Source: UBA10649 sp963793105
GTDB lineage: Bacteria; Actinomycetota; Actinomycetes; S36-B12
Length of the DNA: 64,000 nucleotides
Assembly: GCA_963793105.1 (NCBI GenBank)
Contig: CAWBZB010000004.1
Location: 744,001 to 808,000, forward strand
Direction of reading: 5' to 3'
Each line of letters begins with the position of its first letter. Position 1 is the first letter of the stretch. The notes under the pieces were generated by a model that made no database searches, was not told the DNA's origin, and saw only the letters and a list, made by a program, of their open reading frames with translations. Of the stretch, positions 27,979-37,085 are shown in pieces. The translations under genes were made by a program, and so were the position numbers.

Positions 27979-28042
27979 CGATGCCTCGTCACTCGTGGCG
28001 GGTGTCGTGGGCCCAGAACCCACCACGAGTGACGAGGCATCG
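27979..28042. repeat. Interspersed palindromic element, copy 1
   Basis: Arms 27979-28003 and 28018-28042 (25 bases each) are inverse copies with one difference, separated by a 14-base loop. Core of the left arm: GATGCCTCGTCACTCGTGG. The same palindrome recurs at 63571-63638 with a different loop. It lies between the NIL gene and the CDGSH gene. As RNA it would form a very stable hairpin and may terminate transcription, but there is no T run. Confidence 0.85.
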
Positions 28043-28074
28043 AAGCTCGACGGGCGCATCACGGGGATCGGCAG

Positions 28075-28080
28075 CAGAAT
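28075..28080 (+). promoter_or_regulatory. Putative -10 box for the CDGSH protein gene
   Basis: CAGAAT lies 7 bases before ATG 28088 with no ribosome binding site between. Likely leaderless start. Confidence 0.3.
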
Positions 28081-28087
28081 CGTCGCC

Positions 28088-28291
28088 ATGAGCGACGCAC
28101 ACGTGACCATCGTCCCCACCCGGAACGGACCGTACGAGGTGACGGGCGAGGTGAGCATCGTGGCGCCGGACGGCACAGTCATCCGCGAGACCGCGAAGAC
28201 ATACCTGTGCCGCTGCGGGCGCTCGGCAAGGAAGCCGTTCTGCGACAGCAGCCACCACAGGCTGAACTGGGTCGCCGACGCAGAGGGCTGA
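28088..28291 (+). CDS. CDGSH-type iron-sulfur protein
   Basis: A 67-residue protein whose C-terminal half carries the CDGSH signature as CRCGRSARKPFCDSSH: three Cys and one His ligating a 2Fe-2S cluster, with Ser-Ser in place of Gly-Ser. The N-terminal half is a short beta-rich region (VTIVPTRNGPYEVTGEVSIV). Such proteins act in electron transfer or iron/redox sensing. The gene stands alone between a palindromic repeat and a terminator hairpin. Confidence 0.85.
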   Translation: MSDAHVTIVPTRNGPYEVTGEVSIVAPDGTVIRETAKTYLCRCGRSARKPFCDSSHHRLNWVADAEG

Positions 28292-28373
28292 CCCACCGGC
28301 CCCACGCTGTCCCCCAGCAGCCCCCGACCCGCCGGCTGCGTCCGCCGAGGCCGACGCATCGAGGGGTACGACT

Positions 28374-28397
28374 GGGCCCCGCCTTCCGGCGGGGCCC
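28374..28397. terminator. Bidirectional terminator hairpin
   Basis: A perfect 10-base-pair stem GGGCCCCGCC-TTCC-GGCGGGGCCC between the convergent CDGSH gene and surface-protein gene. GC-rich with no clear T tract, as is common for actinobacterial terminators. Confidence 0.7.
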
Positions 28398-28421
28398 CTC
28401 CCGTGGACCGGGAGCCGCGCT

Positions 28422-29570
28422 CTAGCGGATGCGCGCGGCGACGAGCCGCGTCGCAGAGCCGAGCAGTGCCACCGTGCCCATGGCCAGCATCGCCAGCAGC
28501 CAGGCCGGCGTCTGCGGAACGGTGGACCCGTCACCCGCAGGCACCGCGACCGGCACCTTCGCCGCGTCGGGCGCGCCGGTCACTCCGGCGGCGACGGTGG
28601 CCGGCTTGACCACCTTGGCCGGTTCCGGAACGACGACCTCGGGCGCCACGATCTCCGGCTCGGTCGGCACCGTGCCGGGCTCGACCGGGGCAACCGTCTC
28701 GGGCTCCTCAGGCAGGCAGGCACCTGGCGTCGCGCCCGTCGGGATCTTCGACACGAGATCCGCCTGCGCCGCGTCGTCCGCGATCAGCTGAGCCTGGTAG
28801 TCGGCGTCCGCCTGGGAGGTGACGCTGGACGAACTGCCGGTGCCGGAGTACGCGAGCGTCACTGTGACCCCCTCGACGGTGCAGTACTGGGCAGATCCGC
28901 TCGTCAGAGCCTCACCCATCCAGCTCTGGGTGACCTGGCAGGCACCTGGCGTCGCACCCGAGGGAATCTTGCCCTGCAGGTCCGCCTGAGCCAGCTGCTC
29001 CGCCTCCGCCTGCGCGAGCGCGTCCGCATCCTCCTGCGACACCGTGCTGGTGGCCGTCACCGGTCCGGACGTGTAGTCGATCGTGATCGTCTCGTTCTCG
29101 ACGGTGCAGTAGGTGGCAGAACCACTCACTGTCGCCTCGCCCGTGTACTCCCGCGGACCGGCAAGCTGGCAGCCATTGTTGTAGATCGCCTGTCCCTCGG
29201 CGCTCCAGTTCAGGCCGCCATAGGTGACAGTGATCGTCACGTCATGCTTCGTGAACGTGTACGTGAAGGGCGGAATGATGTCGCCCCACTCGTCACCCTG
29301 CTCCATCGTCGCGTCGAACACCGGTCCGATGTGGTCGCCATGCCCGTTCAGGTCCGGGTTGTTGTACTCGTCCACACTCGACATGTCGACGTCAGGAGTC
29401 GTGTAGGGATTGGCCACAGAACTCGTCGCATGGCAGATCATGATCTTCCCCGACGGAGTCGCCTGGGCACTCATGCCCATCGCCAGCGTCGTCGCGACCA
29501 GTGCCAGCACGCTCACGACAGCGGCCAGCACCCGCGCAATCAGCCCCCTCTTCCGTGTTGTTGTAGTCAT
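28422..29570 (-). CDS. Secreted surface protein with duplicated module and LPXTG-like end
   Basis: A 382-residue exported protein: Sec signal (GLIARVLAAVVSVLALVATT), a conserved N-terminal block (KIMICHATSS, then NGHGDHIGPVF and DIIPPFTYTF) often seen in actinobacterial surface proteins, and two copies (~148-215 and ~222-290) of a module reading SGSA-YCTVE ... Q-DAD-QA ... KIP(S/T)GATPGAC, with paired cysteines. The next part is a Pro/Glu/Val-rich stalk, and the protein ends VPQTPAWLLAMLAMGTVALL plus a basic tail. That end resembles a sortase signal, though VPQTP is not canonical LPXTG. No sortase gene is in the window. Probably cell-wall anchored. Confidence 0.75.
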   Translation of the reverse strand: MTTTTRKRGLIARVLAAVVSVLALVATTLAMGMSAQATPSGKIMICHATSSVANPYTTPDVDMSSVDEYNNPDLNGHGDHIGPVFDATMEQGDEWGDIIPPFTYTFTKHDVTITVTYGGLNWSAEGQAIYNNGCQLAGPREYTGEATVSGSATYCTVENETITIDYTSGPVTATSTVSQEDADALAQAEAEQLAQADLQGKIPSGATPGACQVTQSWMGEALTSGSAQYCTVEGVTVTLAYSGTGSSSSVTSQADADYQAQLIADDAAQADLVSKIPTGATPGACLPEEPETVAPVEPGTVPTEPEIVAPEVVVPEPAKVVKPATVAAGVTGAPDAAKVPVAVPAGDGSTVPQTPAWLLAMLAMGTVALLGSATRLVAARIR

Positions 29571-29873
29571 GCTCTTCGCCCCCTTCGGCGCGTCTTACAC
29601 CTTCAGGATGCGCTGCCCCTCACCAGCGCGGAATCCGTCCGGGCGGTCATGATGCGGCACTGACCGAACGACGTCAGCATTGCTCGGTCACGGACTGCCC
29701 GCTGGGACCTTCGCCCGTGACGTAGCGCGCGAACCGGGCGTATCCTGCGAGGGTCAGGTTCGTTGACTTGGGTCGCGGTCCTGCGTAAGGCATCCGTAAT
29801 GACCTCGACGGTCCCCGACCGCCCCCGGGCCCTACCGTGGACGCGTCCCCACCCTGACGCACCGGAGGTCACC
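29571..29873. other. Intergenic region between surface-protein and excalibur genes
   Basis: About 300 bases separate the divergent genes. On the plus strand I see one good promoter (29763-29791). On the minus strand the surface-protein gene has a purine-rich GAAGGGGGCGAAGAG site ahead of its ATG. Nothing else is recognisable: no RNA gene and no open frame with coding character. Confidence 0.5.
29763..29791 (+). promoter_or_regulatory. Predicted promoter of the excalibur protein gene
   Basis: TTGACT (29763-29768), 17-base spacer, TAAGGC (29786-29791). Transcription would start near 29798, leaving a leader of about 75 bases before the ATG at 29874. Confidence 0.4.
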
Positions 29874-30155
29874 ATGCGCCGCCTACTGTCCCTGGCCGCC
29901 GCCACCGCCCTGGCCTCCGGGCTGGTGCTCGTCGGCGGAGCCGCACCTGCCGCAGCCGAGCCCGACACGAAGTTCGGCTCGTGCCGCGCCATGCGAGCCG
30001 TCGACCCGAATGGGGTCGCCCTGACCCAGCGGGCAGTCAAGCGAGCGGTGAAGCAGGGCTACCGCAAGCCGCTGCTCTGCCCGGTCGCGTACGACGCCAA
30101 CAAGCGCCTGGACCGGGACCGCGACGGAGTCGCCTGCGAGCGCAAGCGGCGCTGA
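29874..30155 (+). CDS. Secreted excalibur calcium-binding domain protein
   Basis: A 93-residue exported protein: signal peptide MRRLLSLAAATALASGLVLV with cleavage after AAPAAA, then an excalibur domain with its conserved Cys (SCRAM near the start) and the closing calcium-binding motif LDRDRDGVACERKRR. Excalibur domains are EF-hand-like extracellular modules usually attached to nucleases or surface proteins; here it is alone. GGAGGT lies six bases before the ATG, fixing the start. Confidence 0.85.
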   Translation: MRRLLSLAAATALASGLVLVGGAAPAAAEPDTKFGSCRAMRAVDPNGVALTQRAVKRAVKQGYRKPLLCPVAYDANKRLDRDRDGVACERKRR

Positions 30156-30199
30156 CGCCCGACCCGCAGGAGGTGCTGGGCCCCGTCTGCGGCCGGGAG

Positions 30200-31390
30200 T
30201 CAGTACGAGGGCTTGTCGGGCTCGATCTGGGCCACCCACTGCAGGATGCCGCCGCCCACGTGGATGGCGTCGGCGTACCCGGCGCCCTTCACCACGGCCA
30301 GCGCCTCCGCCGATCGGCCACCCACCTTGCAGTGCAGGACGATGCGCCGATCGCTTGGCAGTTTCTCCAGCGCCGAGCCATCGAGGAACTCCCCCTTCGG
30401 GATGAGGATCGCGCCGTCGATGCTGACGATCTCGAACTCGTTCGGCTCGCGCACGTCGATGAGGACGAAGTCCTCCTCGCCCGCGTCACGCGCATCGAGC
30501 ATCCGCTTGAGGTCGGTGACCGAGATGGTCGAGTTCCTCGCCGCCTCCGCCGCCTCGTCGGAGATGGTGCCGCAGAACGCCTCGTAGTCGATGAGCTCGG
30601 TCACCGTCGCATGGTCGCCGCACACCGCGCAGTTCGGGTCCTTGCGGATCCGCACCTGGCGGTACGTCATCTCGAGGGCGTCGTAGACCATCAGGCGGCC
30701 CAGCAGGGTCTCCCCCACGCCGGTGAGCAGCTTGATCGCCTCGGTCACCTGGATGGACCCGATGGACGCGCATAGGACGCCCAGCACGCCACCCTCCGCG
30801 CAGGACGGCACCATTCCCGGCGGCGGGGGCTCGGGATACAGGCATCGGTAGCAGGGGCCGTGCTCGGCCCAGAAGACGCTGGCCTGGCCGTCGAATCGGT
30901 AGATCGAGCCCCACACGTAGGGCTTGCCCAGCAGCACGCAGGCGTCATTGACGAGGTAGCGCGTCGCGAAGTTGTCGGTCCCATCGACGATGAGGTCGTA
31001 CTGCGAGAACAGCTCGAACACGTTCGAGGAGTCGAGACGGTCAGCGTGGAGGTTCACCTGCACGTACGGGTTGATCTCGAGCACGCTGTCCCGGGCGCTC
31101 TCCGCCTTGGGGCGGCCGATGTCACTCTGCCCGTGGATGATCTGCCGCTGCAGGTTGCTCTCGTCCACCACGTCGAACTCGACGATGCCGAGGGTGCCCA
31201 CTCCGGCGGCGGCGAGGTACATCAGGGCAGGGCTGCCGAGTCCGCCGGCACCCACGCAGAGGACCTTGGCGTTCTTCAGCCGCTTCTGCCCGGTCATGCC
31301 GACGTCGGGGATGATCAGGTGGCGGCTGTAGCGGCGGACCTCGTCGACCGACAGGCTGTCGGCCGGCTCGACAAGCGGGGGCAGGCTCAC
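30200..31390 (-). CDS. moeZ: MoeZ: MoeB-like adenylyltransferase fused to rhodanese sulfurtransferase
   Basis: A 396-residue enzyme that adenylates and then sulfurates the C-terminus of small sulfur carriers (MoaD, CysO or ThiS types) for molybdopterin, cysteine or thio-metabolite synthesis. The E1 part has GAGGLGSPALMYLAAAGVG, the catalytic Arg region SNLQRQIIHG, DGTDNFATRY and a zinc site (CYRCLYPEPP and CAVCG). The rhodanese part (~285-396) carries the persulfide cysteine in LHCKVGGRSAEAL. GGAG lies six bases before the GTG start. It is downstream of the gdh gene on the same strand with 122 bases between. Confidence 0.92.
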   Translation of the reverse strand: MSLPPLVEPADSLSVDEVRRYSRHLIIPDVGMTGQKRLKNAKVLCVGAGGLGSPALMYLAAAGVGTLGIVEFDVVDESNLQRQIIHGQSDIGRPKAESARDSVLEINPYVQVNLHADRLDSSNVFELFSQYDLIVDGTDNFATRYLVNDACVLLGKPYVWGSIYRFDGQASVFWAEHGPCYRCLYPEPPPPGMVPSCAEGGVLGVLCASIGSIQVTEAIKLLTGVGETLLGRLMVYDALEMTYRQVRIRKDPNCAVCGDHATVTELIDYEAFCGTISDEAAEAARNSTISVTDLKRMLDARDAGEEDFVLIDVREPNEFEIVSIDGAILIPKGEFLDGSALEKLPSDRRIVLHCKVGGRSAEALAVVKGAGYADAIHVGGGILQWVAQIEPDKPSY

Positions 31391-31512
31391 GGTGTCTCCA
31401 GGGATGACGGAACGTCGGCGGACCCGCCAAGGCTAACCGCGCCCCCACGGACCGGCGCCGCGAGCACTCCCACCTGCGAATCCTTGGCAGAAGCGACGCC
31501 TCGCGCGGCGTG

Positions 31513-34500
31513 CTACTCCTGCGCGCCGCTGGCGGACGTCGACCCCTGCGCGATGAGGTTGCGCATGGCCCGCAGCGCCACCGACAGGGTCGCCAGGTCC
31601 GGGTTCTCGACGCTGGCGATGTCGTCCAGCGTGGTGCGGGCTCGCGCGACACCCTCCGTGTGGGCGGCTTCCCACATCATCAGTCGCTCCACCGGATCGA
31701 TGTCGTGCGGCGTCGACCGCAGCACCCGTGACGTCAGTCCGGCGACCACCGCATACAGGTCGCTGCGCAGGGCCTGGCGGGCCAGGGAACTCCAGCGATC
31801 GCCTCGGGGCAGGTCGGTGATCCGCACCAGCGTGCGGTCGATGTCGTATCGCTCGGAGGTCACGAAATAGAGCGGGACGACCGAGTCAGGGGACTCTCCT
31901 GTGCGGATGCAGATGTCGGTGATGTCCAGGAGGGCGAAGACGTCGAGTGCGGCAGCGATGCTCCGCGCCAGCTCCTCCGGAGTGCCCGCCGACGTGAACC
32001 TCTGGGTGAGGCGCTCGAAGCGTTCGCGCTCCTTGCCCAGCAGGTGTGTCGGGACAGCCCCCGCCCGGTCCTGCACCACCGAGCTGAAGCGCTCGATCTC
32101 GCCCTGCACGTCGAGCGAGCCGCCGCGTGTCTGCAGGAACCATCGAGTGGCCCGGTCGAGCAGGCGCCGGTTCTCCAGATGCAGTGCGCTCTGCGCGCTG
32201 GAGGGGATGAGGTTGTCCTGACGGTTGATCTGGCGCCACACGTCGGCGATGCCGAAGATCTCCATCGATGCCGCCGCCGCCCGCACGACCTGCAGGGCGC
32301 TGGCTCCCGTCTCCTCCATGGCCCGGAAGACGAATGTGACGCCGGCGACGTTGAGCAGGTTGTTGACGGTGATCGTGCTGACGATCTGGGAACGCAAGGG
32401 GTGCTCGGGGAGCGCCTCGGGGAACCGCTCCACGATGGTGGGCGGGAAGTACCGCGCGAGCGCGGTCCGGAAGTAGGGCTCGTCCGGAAGTTCCGAGTCG
32501 TTCAGCTCACGGGTCAGCCAGATCTTGGCATAGGCCAGCAGGACAGACAGTTCCGGTGATGTCAGCCCCTCGCCCGCCATCCGGCGGGTCCGCAGCTCCT
32601 CGTCGTCGGGCAGGAACTCCAGCGCACGGTCCAGTCCACCCGAGCGTTCGAGTTCGCGGATCATCCTCTGGTGCACCGTGATGAGGTTCGCCGTCTGCGC
32701 CCGGGCGTTCCCGAGCACGACGTTCTGCCCGTAGTTGTCCTCGAGCACCTGCCTCGCCACGTCGTCGGTCATCTCCGCCAGCACGGCGTTGCGCGCGTCC
32801 GTGGACAGTTCGCCCCGCTGCACGATCCGGTCGAGCAGGATCTTGATGTTGACCTCATGATCGGACGTGTCGACGCCGGCGGAGTTGTCGATCGCATCGG
32901 TGTTCAGTCGCACGCCGTGACGAGCCGCCTCGACCCGGCCGAGCTGAGTCAGGCCGAGGTTCCCGCCCTCCCCGACGACGCGGCACTGCAGGTCCGATCC
33001 GTTGATGCGGATGCGGTCGTTGGCCTTGTCGCCCACGTCGGTGTTGGTCTCGGTCTGCGCCTTCACGTACGTGCCGATGCCGCCGTTCCACAACAGGTCC
33101 ACCGGCGCCTTCAGCGACGCCTTGATCAACTCGTCCGGGGTCATGCGCGTGACGCCCGAGTCGATGCCGAGGGCGGTGGCCATCTGCGTCGTGATCGTGA
33201 TCGACTTCAGCGAGCGAGGGAACACGCCCCCGCCCTCGGAGATGAGCGACGCGTCGTAGTCGGCCCAGGATGAGCGTGGAAGGGCGAAGAGCCGACGCCG
33301 CTCGGCGTAGGAGGAGGCCGCGTCGGGCTGCGGGTCGATGAACACGTGACGGTGGTCGAAGGCCACCACGAGCCGGATGTGCTCGCTCAGCAGCATGCCG
33401 TTGCCGAAGACGTCGCCGCTCATGTCGCCGACGCCGGCGACGGTGAAGTCCTGCGCCTGGGTGTCGATGCCGAGCTCGCGGAAGTGCCTCTTCACCGACT
33501 CCCAGGCACCACGCGCGGTGATGCCCATGGCCTTGTGGTCGTAGCCCACGGAGCCGCCGGAGGCGAACGCGTCACCGAGCCAGAAGCCGTACTCAGCGGC
33601 GATGGAGTTGGCGAGGTCGGAGAACGTGGCCGTGCCCTTGTCGGCGGCGACGACGAGGTACGGGTCGTCGCCGTCGTGACGAACCACCCCCGTGGGCGCG
33701 ACGACCGCTCCGTCCACGAAGTTGTCGGTGATGTCCAGCATCGACGCGATGAACTCGCGGTACGCCGCCTGGCCCGCGGCCAGCCACGCGTCGCGATCCG
33801 CAAAGGGGTCAGGCAGGTTCTTCGCGTAGAAGCCGCCCTTCGCCCCGACCGGGACGATGACCGCGTTCTTGACCTCCTGCGCCTTCACCAGACCGAGGAT
33901 CTCGGTGCGGAAGTCCTCCTGCCGGTCGCTCCATCGCAGGCCGCCGCGGGCGACCGCGCCGAATCGCAGGTGCACGCCCTCGACCGTCGGCGAGAACACC
34001 CAGATCTCGTTCACCGGGCGCGGCTGCGGCAGGTCGGGGATGGCGCGCGGGTTGAACTTGAACGAGATGGACGACCGACCGATGCCGTCGTCGTCCACCT
34101 GGAAGAAGTTCGTGCGCAGCGTCGCCTGGATCAGCGCGAGGTAGCTGCGCAGGATGCGGTCCTGGTCCAGGCTGGCGACGTCGTCGAGGGCCTGCTCGAT
34201 CTCCTCGACGATCCGCGCGGTTCGCTCCTCACGCGGACCCGATCCGCCCGGGGTGAAGCGGGCCTCGAAGAGCTTGACGAGCAGCTGGGTGATCGCCACG
34301 TTCCCGACGGCGACCTCCTCGAGGAATCGCTGGCTGAACGTGGAGCCGATCTGGCGCAGGTAGCGGGAGTAGGCGCGCACGAGCAGGGCCTGCCGCCACC
34401 GCAGTCCGCCCCTCACGACGAGCATGTTGAAGCCGTCGACGGCGCAGCGTCCGCCCCACGCGGCCGCGAACGCCTCCTCGAACCGCTCCGCCAGCGACGA

Positions 34501-36363
34501 GCGTGACGGGATCTCCTCGGCCGGCAGCCGCATGCCGAAATCCAGGATCCACGCCGGCTCCCTGAGCGCCCGGGTGATCTCGTAGGGGTACTCGTCGACC
34601 ACGTCGACGCCCATCGACTGGAGGATCGGGAGCACGCGGCTCAGGGACATCGCCGGCCCGACTCGCGTGATCTTGAGTCGGAGGTCCTGCCGGTCGCCAT
34701 TGGGCGGCGTGTAGATCTCCAGGGACAGTTCCCCGGGCTCGAGTCCCTCGATGACGAGGGCGTCGTTCACGCCGCGGGCCGGGCCGAAGTCCTCCTTGTA
34801 GGCCTCGGGGAAGGCGTGGGCGTAGGTGCCGACCATCGCGGACGCGGAGACTTCACGGGCGCGTGTCGTGAGCACCGAGGTGAAGTCGTCCTGCCAGCTG
34901 CGGGTCGCGGCGGCGACCTGCGCCTCGAGGTCATGGGCATCGACCGCCGGCAGTCCCCGTCCGATCGGTACGTGGATGACGAAGTGCAGGCGGGCCAGGA
35001 CGGACTCCGAGACGCGCGCGGTGTAGTCCACCGTGATACCGCCGAAGGCATCGACGAGCAGCCTCTCGATCCGGGTCCGCACCTGCGTCGTGTAGCGGTC
35101 GCGCGGCAGGTACACCAGGCACGACATGAACCGGCCGTAGTCGTCCGCACGCAGGTACAGCTTGGTCTGTCGACGCTCCTGCAGATGCAGCACCGAGCGG
35201 GCGACGGCGGCGAGCTGGCTGTTGCCGGTCTGGAAGAGCTCGTCGCGCGGATAGGTCTCCAGGAACTGGAGGAGGTCCTTGGCGTCGTGCGACCCGGCGA
35301 CGTAGTCCAGCTCCTTCTCCAGGTGCGCGGCCTTCATCCGCAGGATCGGGATGTCCAGGACGCTCTGGGTGTACGCACTCGACGAGTACAGCCCCAGGAA
35401 GCGACGTTCTCCGGTCACCTGGCCGGACCGGTCGAACTTCTTCACGCCGATGTAGTCCAGATAGACCGACCGGTGGACGGTCGACCGCGAGTTCGCCTTG
35501 GACAGCACGAGGAGTTCCGGCTTGCGCGCCAGCGCACGGACAGCGGGCGGCAGCGCGGCGAAGCTTCTCGACATGGCCGTCGGCATGTCTGGGTCCACGT
35601 CCATGCTGAGGATGCCGAGCCCGCTCCCGTCCACCGGGATCAGGTGGTCCTCGCCGTCGACCGTCCGCAGGTCGTACTCGCGATACCCCAGGAAGGTGAG
35701 GTTGTCGTCGGCAAGCCACCGCAGCAGATCAACCCCCTCGTCGACCATCTCCGACGGCAGTCCCGGCGGCGGGAACGCCTCGATCTCCTCGGCGAGGATG
35801 TTCGCCCGCGAGCGCATGGCCCGCCAGTCGCGAACCGCGGCGCGAACATCGTGGAGCACCCCGGCGATCCGCCGCTGGAGCGCCGAGGTCGCTCCTCGCT
35901 CGTACGTCCGCTCCATCTCGATCCACATCCACGACTCGGAGATCGTGTCCGGCGGGCAATCGTCGTCGACATCGATGTCGAGGATCTCCAGCAGCCGGCC
36001 ATCCGCGTCACGGCGAACGACCAGTTGCGGATGCACGACCAGGCTGATGGGGCGACCGTCTGCCGCGAGCGCGTTCGTCACCGAGTCGACGAGGAAGGGC
36101 ATATCGTCCGTGGCGACGAGCAGGGCGCACACCGGAGACTGGGGGCCCTCGAAGTTCGCGATCTCCACGAGGGTGACCCCCGGGCTCCGGGTGCGCGCGA
36201 ACTCGATCAGCTCCGCAGCGTGGGCGGCCAGCGCGGAGATCGGGTGGCCGGCGAAGTCGTCCTCCGCGAGGTAGCGGGTGAACCGCGTCGTGAGGACCCG
36301 GGTGTCCGAGTCGTTGATCGCAGCAAGGGAGTCCTGCAACGCCTGGGAGGGGCTGCTGGTCAC
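31513..36363 (-). CDS. gdh: NAD-specific glutamate dehydrogenase, large GDH-1600 type
   Basis: At 1,616 residues this is the giant NAD-dependent glutamate dehydrogenase class (GDH_2, first known from Streptomyces clavuligerus), which deaminates glutamate to 2-oxoglutarate and is mainly catabolic. The N-terminal ~700 residues are ACT-like regulatory segments (SPVCALLVATDDMPFLVDSV). The catalytic core includes RGGLRWSDRQEDFRTEILGL, VPVGAKGGFYAKNLPDP with the substrate lysine, and GVGDMSGDVFGNGML as the dinucleotide-binding loop. The C-terminal ~400 residues are the helical domain of this class. It starts at a GTG with AGG seven bases upstream. It stands alone between moeZ and a divergent DUF2505 gene. 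Confidence 0.93.
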   Translation of the reverse strand: MTSSPSQALQDSLAAINDSDTRVLTTRFTRYLAEDDFAGHPISALAAHAAELIEFARTRSPGVTLVEIANFEGPQSPVCALLVATDDMPFLVDSVTNALAADGRPISLVVHPQLVVRRDADGRLLEILDIDVDDDCPPDTISESWMWIEMERTYERGATSALQRRIAGVLHDVRAAVRDWRAMRSRANILAEEIEAFPPPGLPSEMVDEGVDLLRWLADDNLTFLGYREYDLRTVDGEDHLIPVDGSGLGILSMDVDPDMPTAMSRSFAALPPAVRALARKPELLVLSKANSRSTVHRSVYLDYIGVKKFDRSGQVTGERRFLGLYSSSAYTQSVLDIPILRMKAAHLEKELDYVAGSHDAKDLLQFLETYPRDELFQTGNSQLAAVARSVLHLQERRQTKLYLRADDYGRFMSCLVYLPRDRYTTQVRTRIERLLVDAFGGITVDYTARVSESVLARLHFVIHVPIGRGLPAVDAHDLEAQVAAATRSWQDDFTSVLTTRAREVSASAMVGTYAHAFPEAYKEDFGPARGVNDALVIEGLEPGELSLEIYTPPNGDRQDLRLKITRVGPAMSLSRVLPILQSMGVDVVDEYPYEITRALREPAWILDFGMRLPAEEIPSRSSLAERFEEAFAAAWGGRCAVDGFNMLVVRGGLRWRQALLVRAYSRYLRQIGSTFSQRFLEEVAVGNVAITQLLVKLFEARFTPGGSGPREERTARIVEEIEQALDDVASLDQDRILRSYLALIQATLRTNFFQVDDDGIGRSSISFKFNPRAIPDLPQPRPVNEIWVFSPTVEGVHLRFGAVARGGLRWSDRQEDFRTEILGLVKAQEVKNAVIVPVGAKGGFYAKNLPDPFADRDAWLAAGQAAYREFIASMLDITDNFVDGAVVAPTGVVRHDGDDPYLVVAADKGTATFSDLANSIAAEYGFWLGDAFASGGSVGYDHKAMGITARGAWESVKRHFRELGIDTQAQDFTVAGVGDMSGDVFGNGMLLSEHIRLVVAFDHRHVFIDPQPDAASSYAERRRLFALPRSSWADYDASLISEGGGVFPRSLKSITITTQMATALGIDSGVTRMTPDELIKASLKAPVDLLWNGGIGTYVKAQTETNTDVGDKANDRIRINGSDLQCRVVGEGGNLGLTQLGRVEAARHGVRLNTDAIDNSAGVDTSDHEVNIKILLDRIVQRGELSTDARNAVLAEMTDDVARQVLEDNYGQNVVLGNARAQTANLITVHQRMIRELERSGGLDRALEFLPDDEELRTRRMAGEGLTSPELSVLLAYAKIWLTRELNDSELPDEPYFRTALARYFPPTIVERFPEALPEHPLRSQIVSTITVNNLLNVAGVTFVFRAMEETGASALQVVRAAAASMEIFGIADVWRQINRQDNLIPSSAQSALHLENRRLLDRATRWFLQTRGGSLDVQGEIERFSSVVQDRAGAVPTHLLGKERERFERLTQRFTSAGTPEELARSIAAALDVFALLDITDICIRTGESPDSVVPLYFVTSERYDIDRTLVRITDLPRGDRWSSLARQALRSDLYAVVAGLTSRVLRSTPHDIDPVERLMMWEAAHTEGVARARTTLDDIASVENPDLATLSVALRAMRNLIAQGSTSASGAQE

Positions 36364-36588
36364 GTGATCGCCTCTTCACACGACAATCGCGGGTCGGCCG
36401 GCGACCCGGGACCGCACGCCGTTGTGCGGTTCCGTGCGCAACGGTAGTCGCCTGAACCTCCACAGGAGGGCGATCCGGCCTCCGTACCGGAACGAATGAA
36501 TCGACGGGCTGTCCGCCCTGGCGCGCCACTCGGGCATGATGGGCGCCTCGGAACCGACAGACGCGGTTGCCCGCGGATAGGAGCACAG

Positions 36589-37083
36589 GTGGCCACCGGA
36601 CTGCGCTATGAGCAGCACTTCCCCTCCGATCCGGCGACGGTCATGTCGATGCTCCGGCATCCGGACTACGTCCGGCAGAAGGGCGAGCGCACGGGAGCCA
36701 CCGAGGTCACCGTGGACGTCGCGGATGCGCCCGACGGCGGCGTCGTGATCACGAGCATCCGCACCATGCCTGCGGAGGTACCGTCCTACGCGGCGCCCTT
36801 CGTCGGCGACTCGATCACGGTCACGGAGACGCAGACGTGGGCACCGCCCGCGGAGGACGGCTCCACGAGCGCCACCGTGACCGTGAAGTTCGACTCGCCC
36901 CTCGCGTACCGCGGCTCGATCGACCTCGTTCCTGCGACTGACGGCGTGCTCCTGCGCAACGAGGGCGAGTTCAAGGCCAGCGTGCCGTTCGTCGGCGGCA
37001 AGGTCGAGAAGGTGGCCGCGGAGATGACCCAGAAGTACCTCGCCAAGGAGGCCACCGTCGGCGCGGAGTGGCTGTCGAGCTGA
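36589..37083 (+). CDS. DUF2505 family protein (START/polyketide cyclase-like fold)
   Basis: A 164-residue soluble protein matching DUF2505: RYEQHFPSDPATVMSMLRHP at the start, then alternating beta strands with SIRTMPAEVPSYAAPFVGDS and a C-terminal helix KVEKVAAEMTQKYLAKE that would close a hydrophobic pocket, as in SRPBCC/START-type folds. Such proteins may bind a lipid or hydrophobic ligand. AGGAG lies five to nine bases before GTG 36589. It faces the gdh gene divergently and converges with the patatin gene, whose stop is three bases away. Confidence 0.78.
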   Translation: MATGLRYEQHFPSDPATVMSMLRHPDYVRQKGERTGATEVTVDVADAPDGGVVITSIRTMPAEVPSYAAPFVGDSITVTETQTWAPPAEDGSTSATVTVKFDSPLAYRGSIDLVPATDGVLLRNEGEFKASVPFVGGKVEKVAAEMTQKYLAKEATVGAEWLSS

Positions 37084-37085
37084 GC

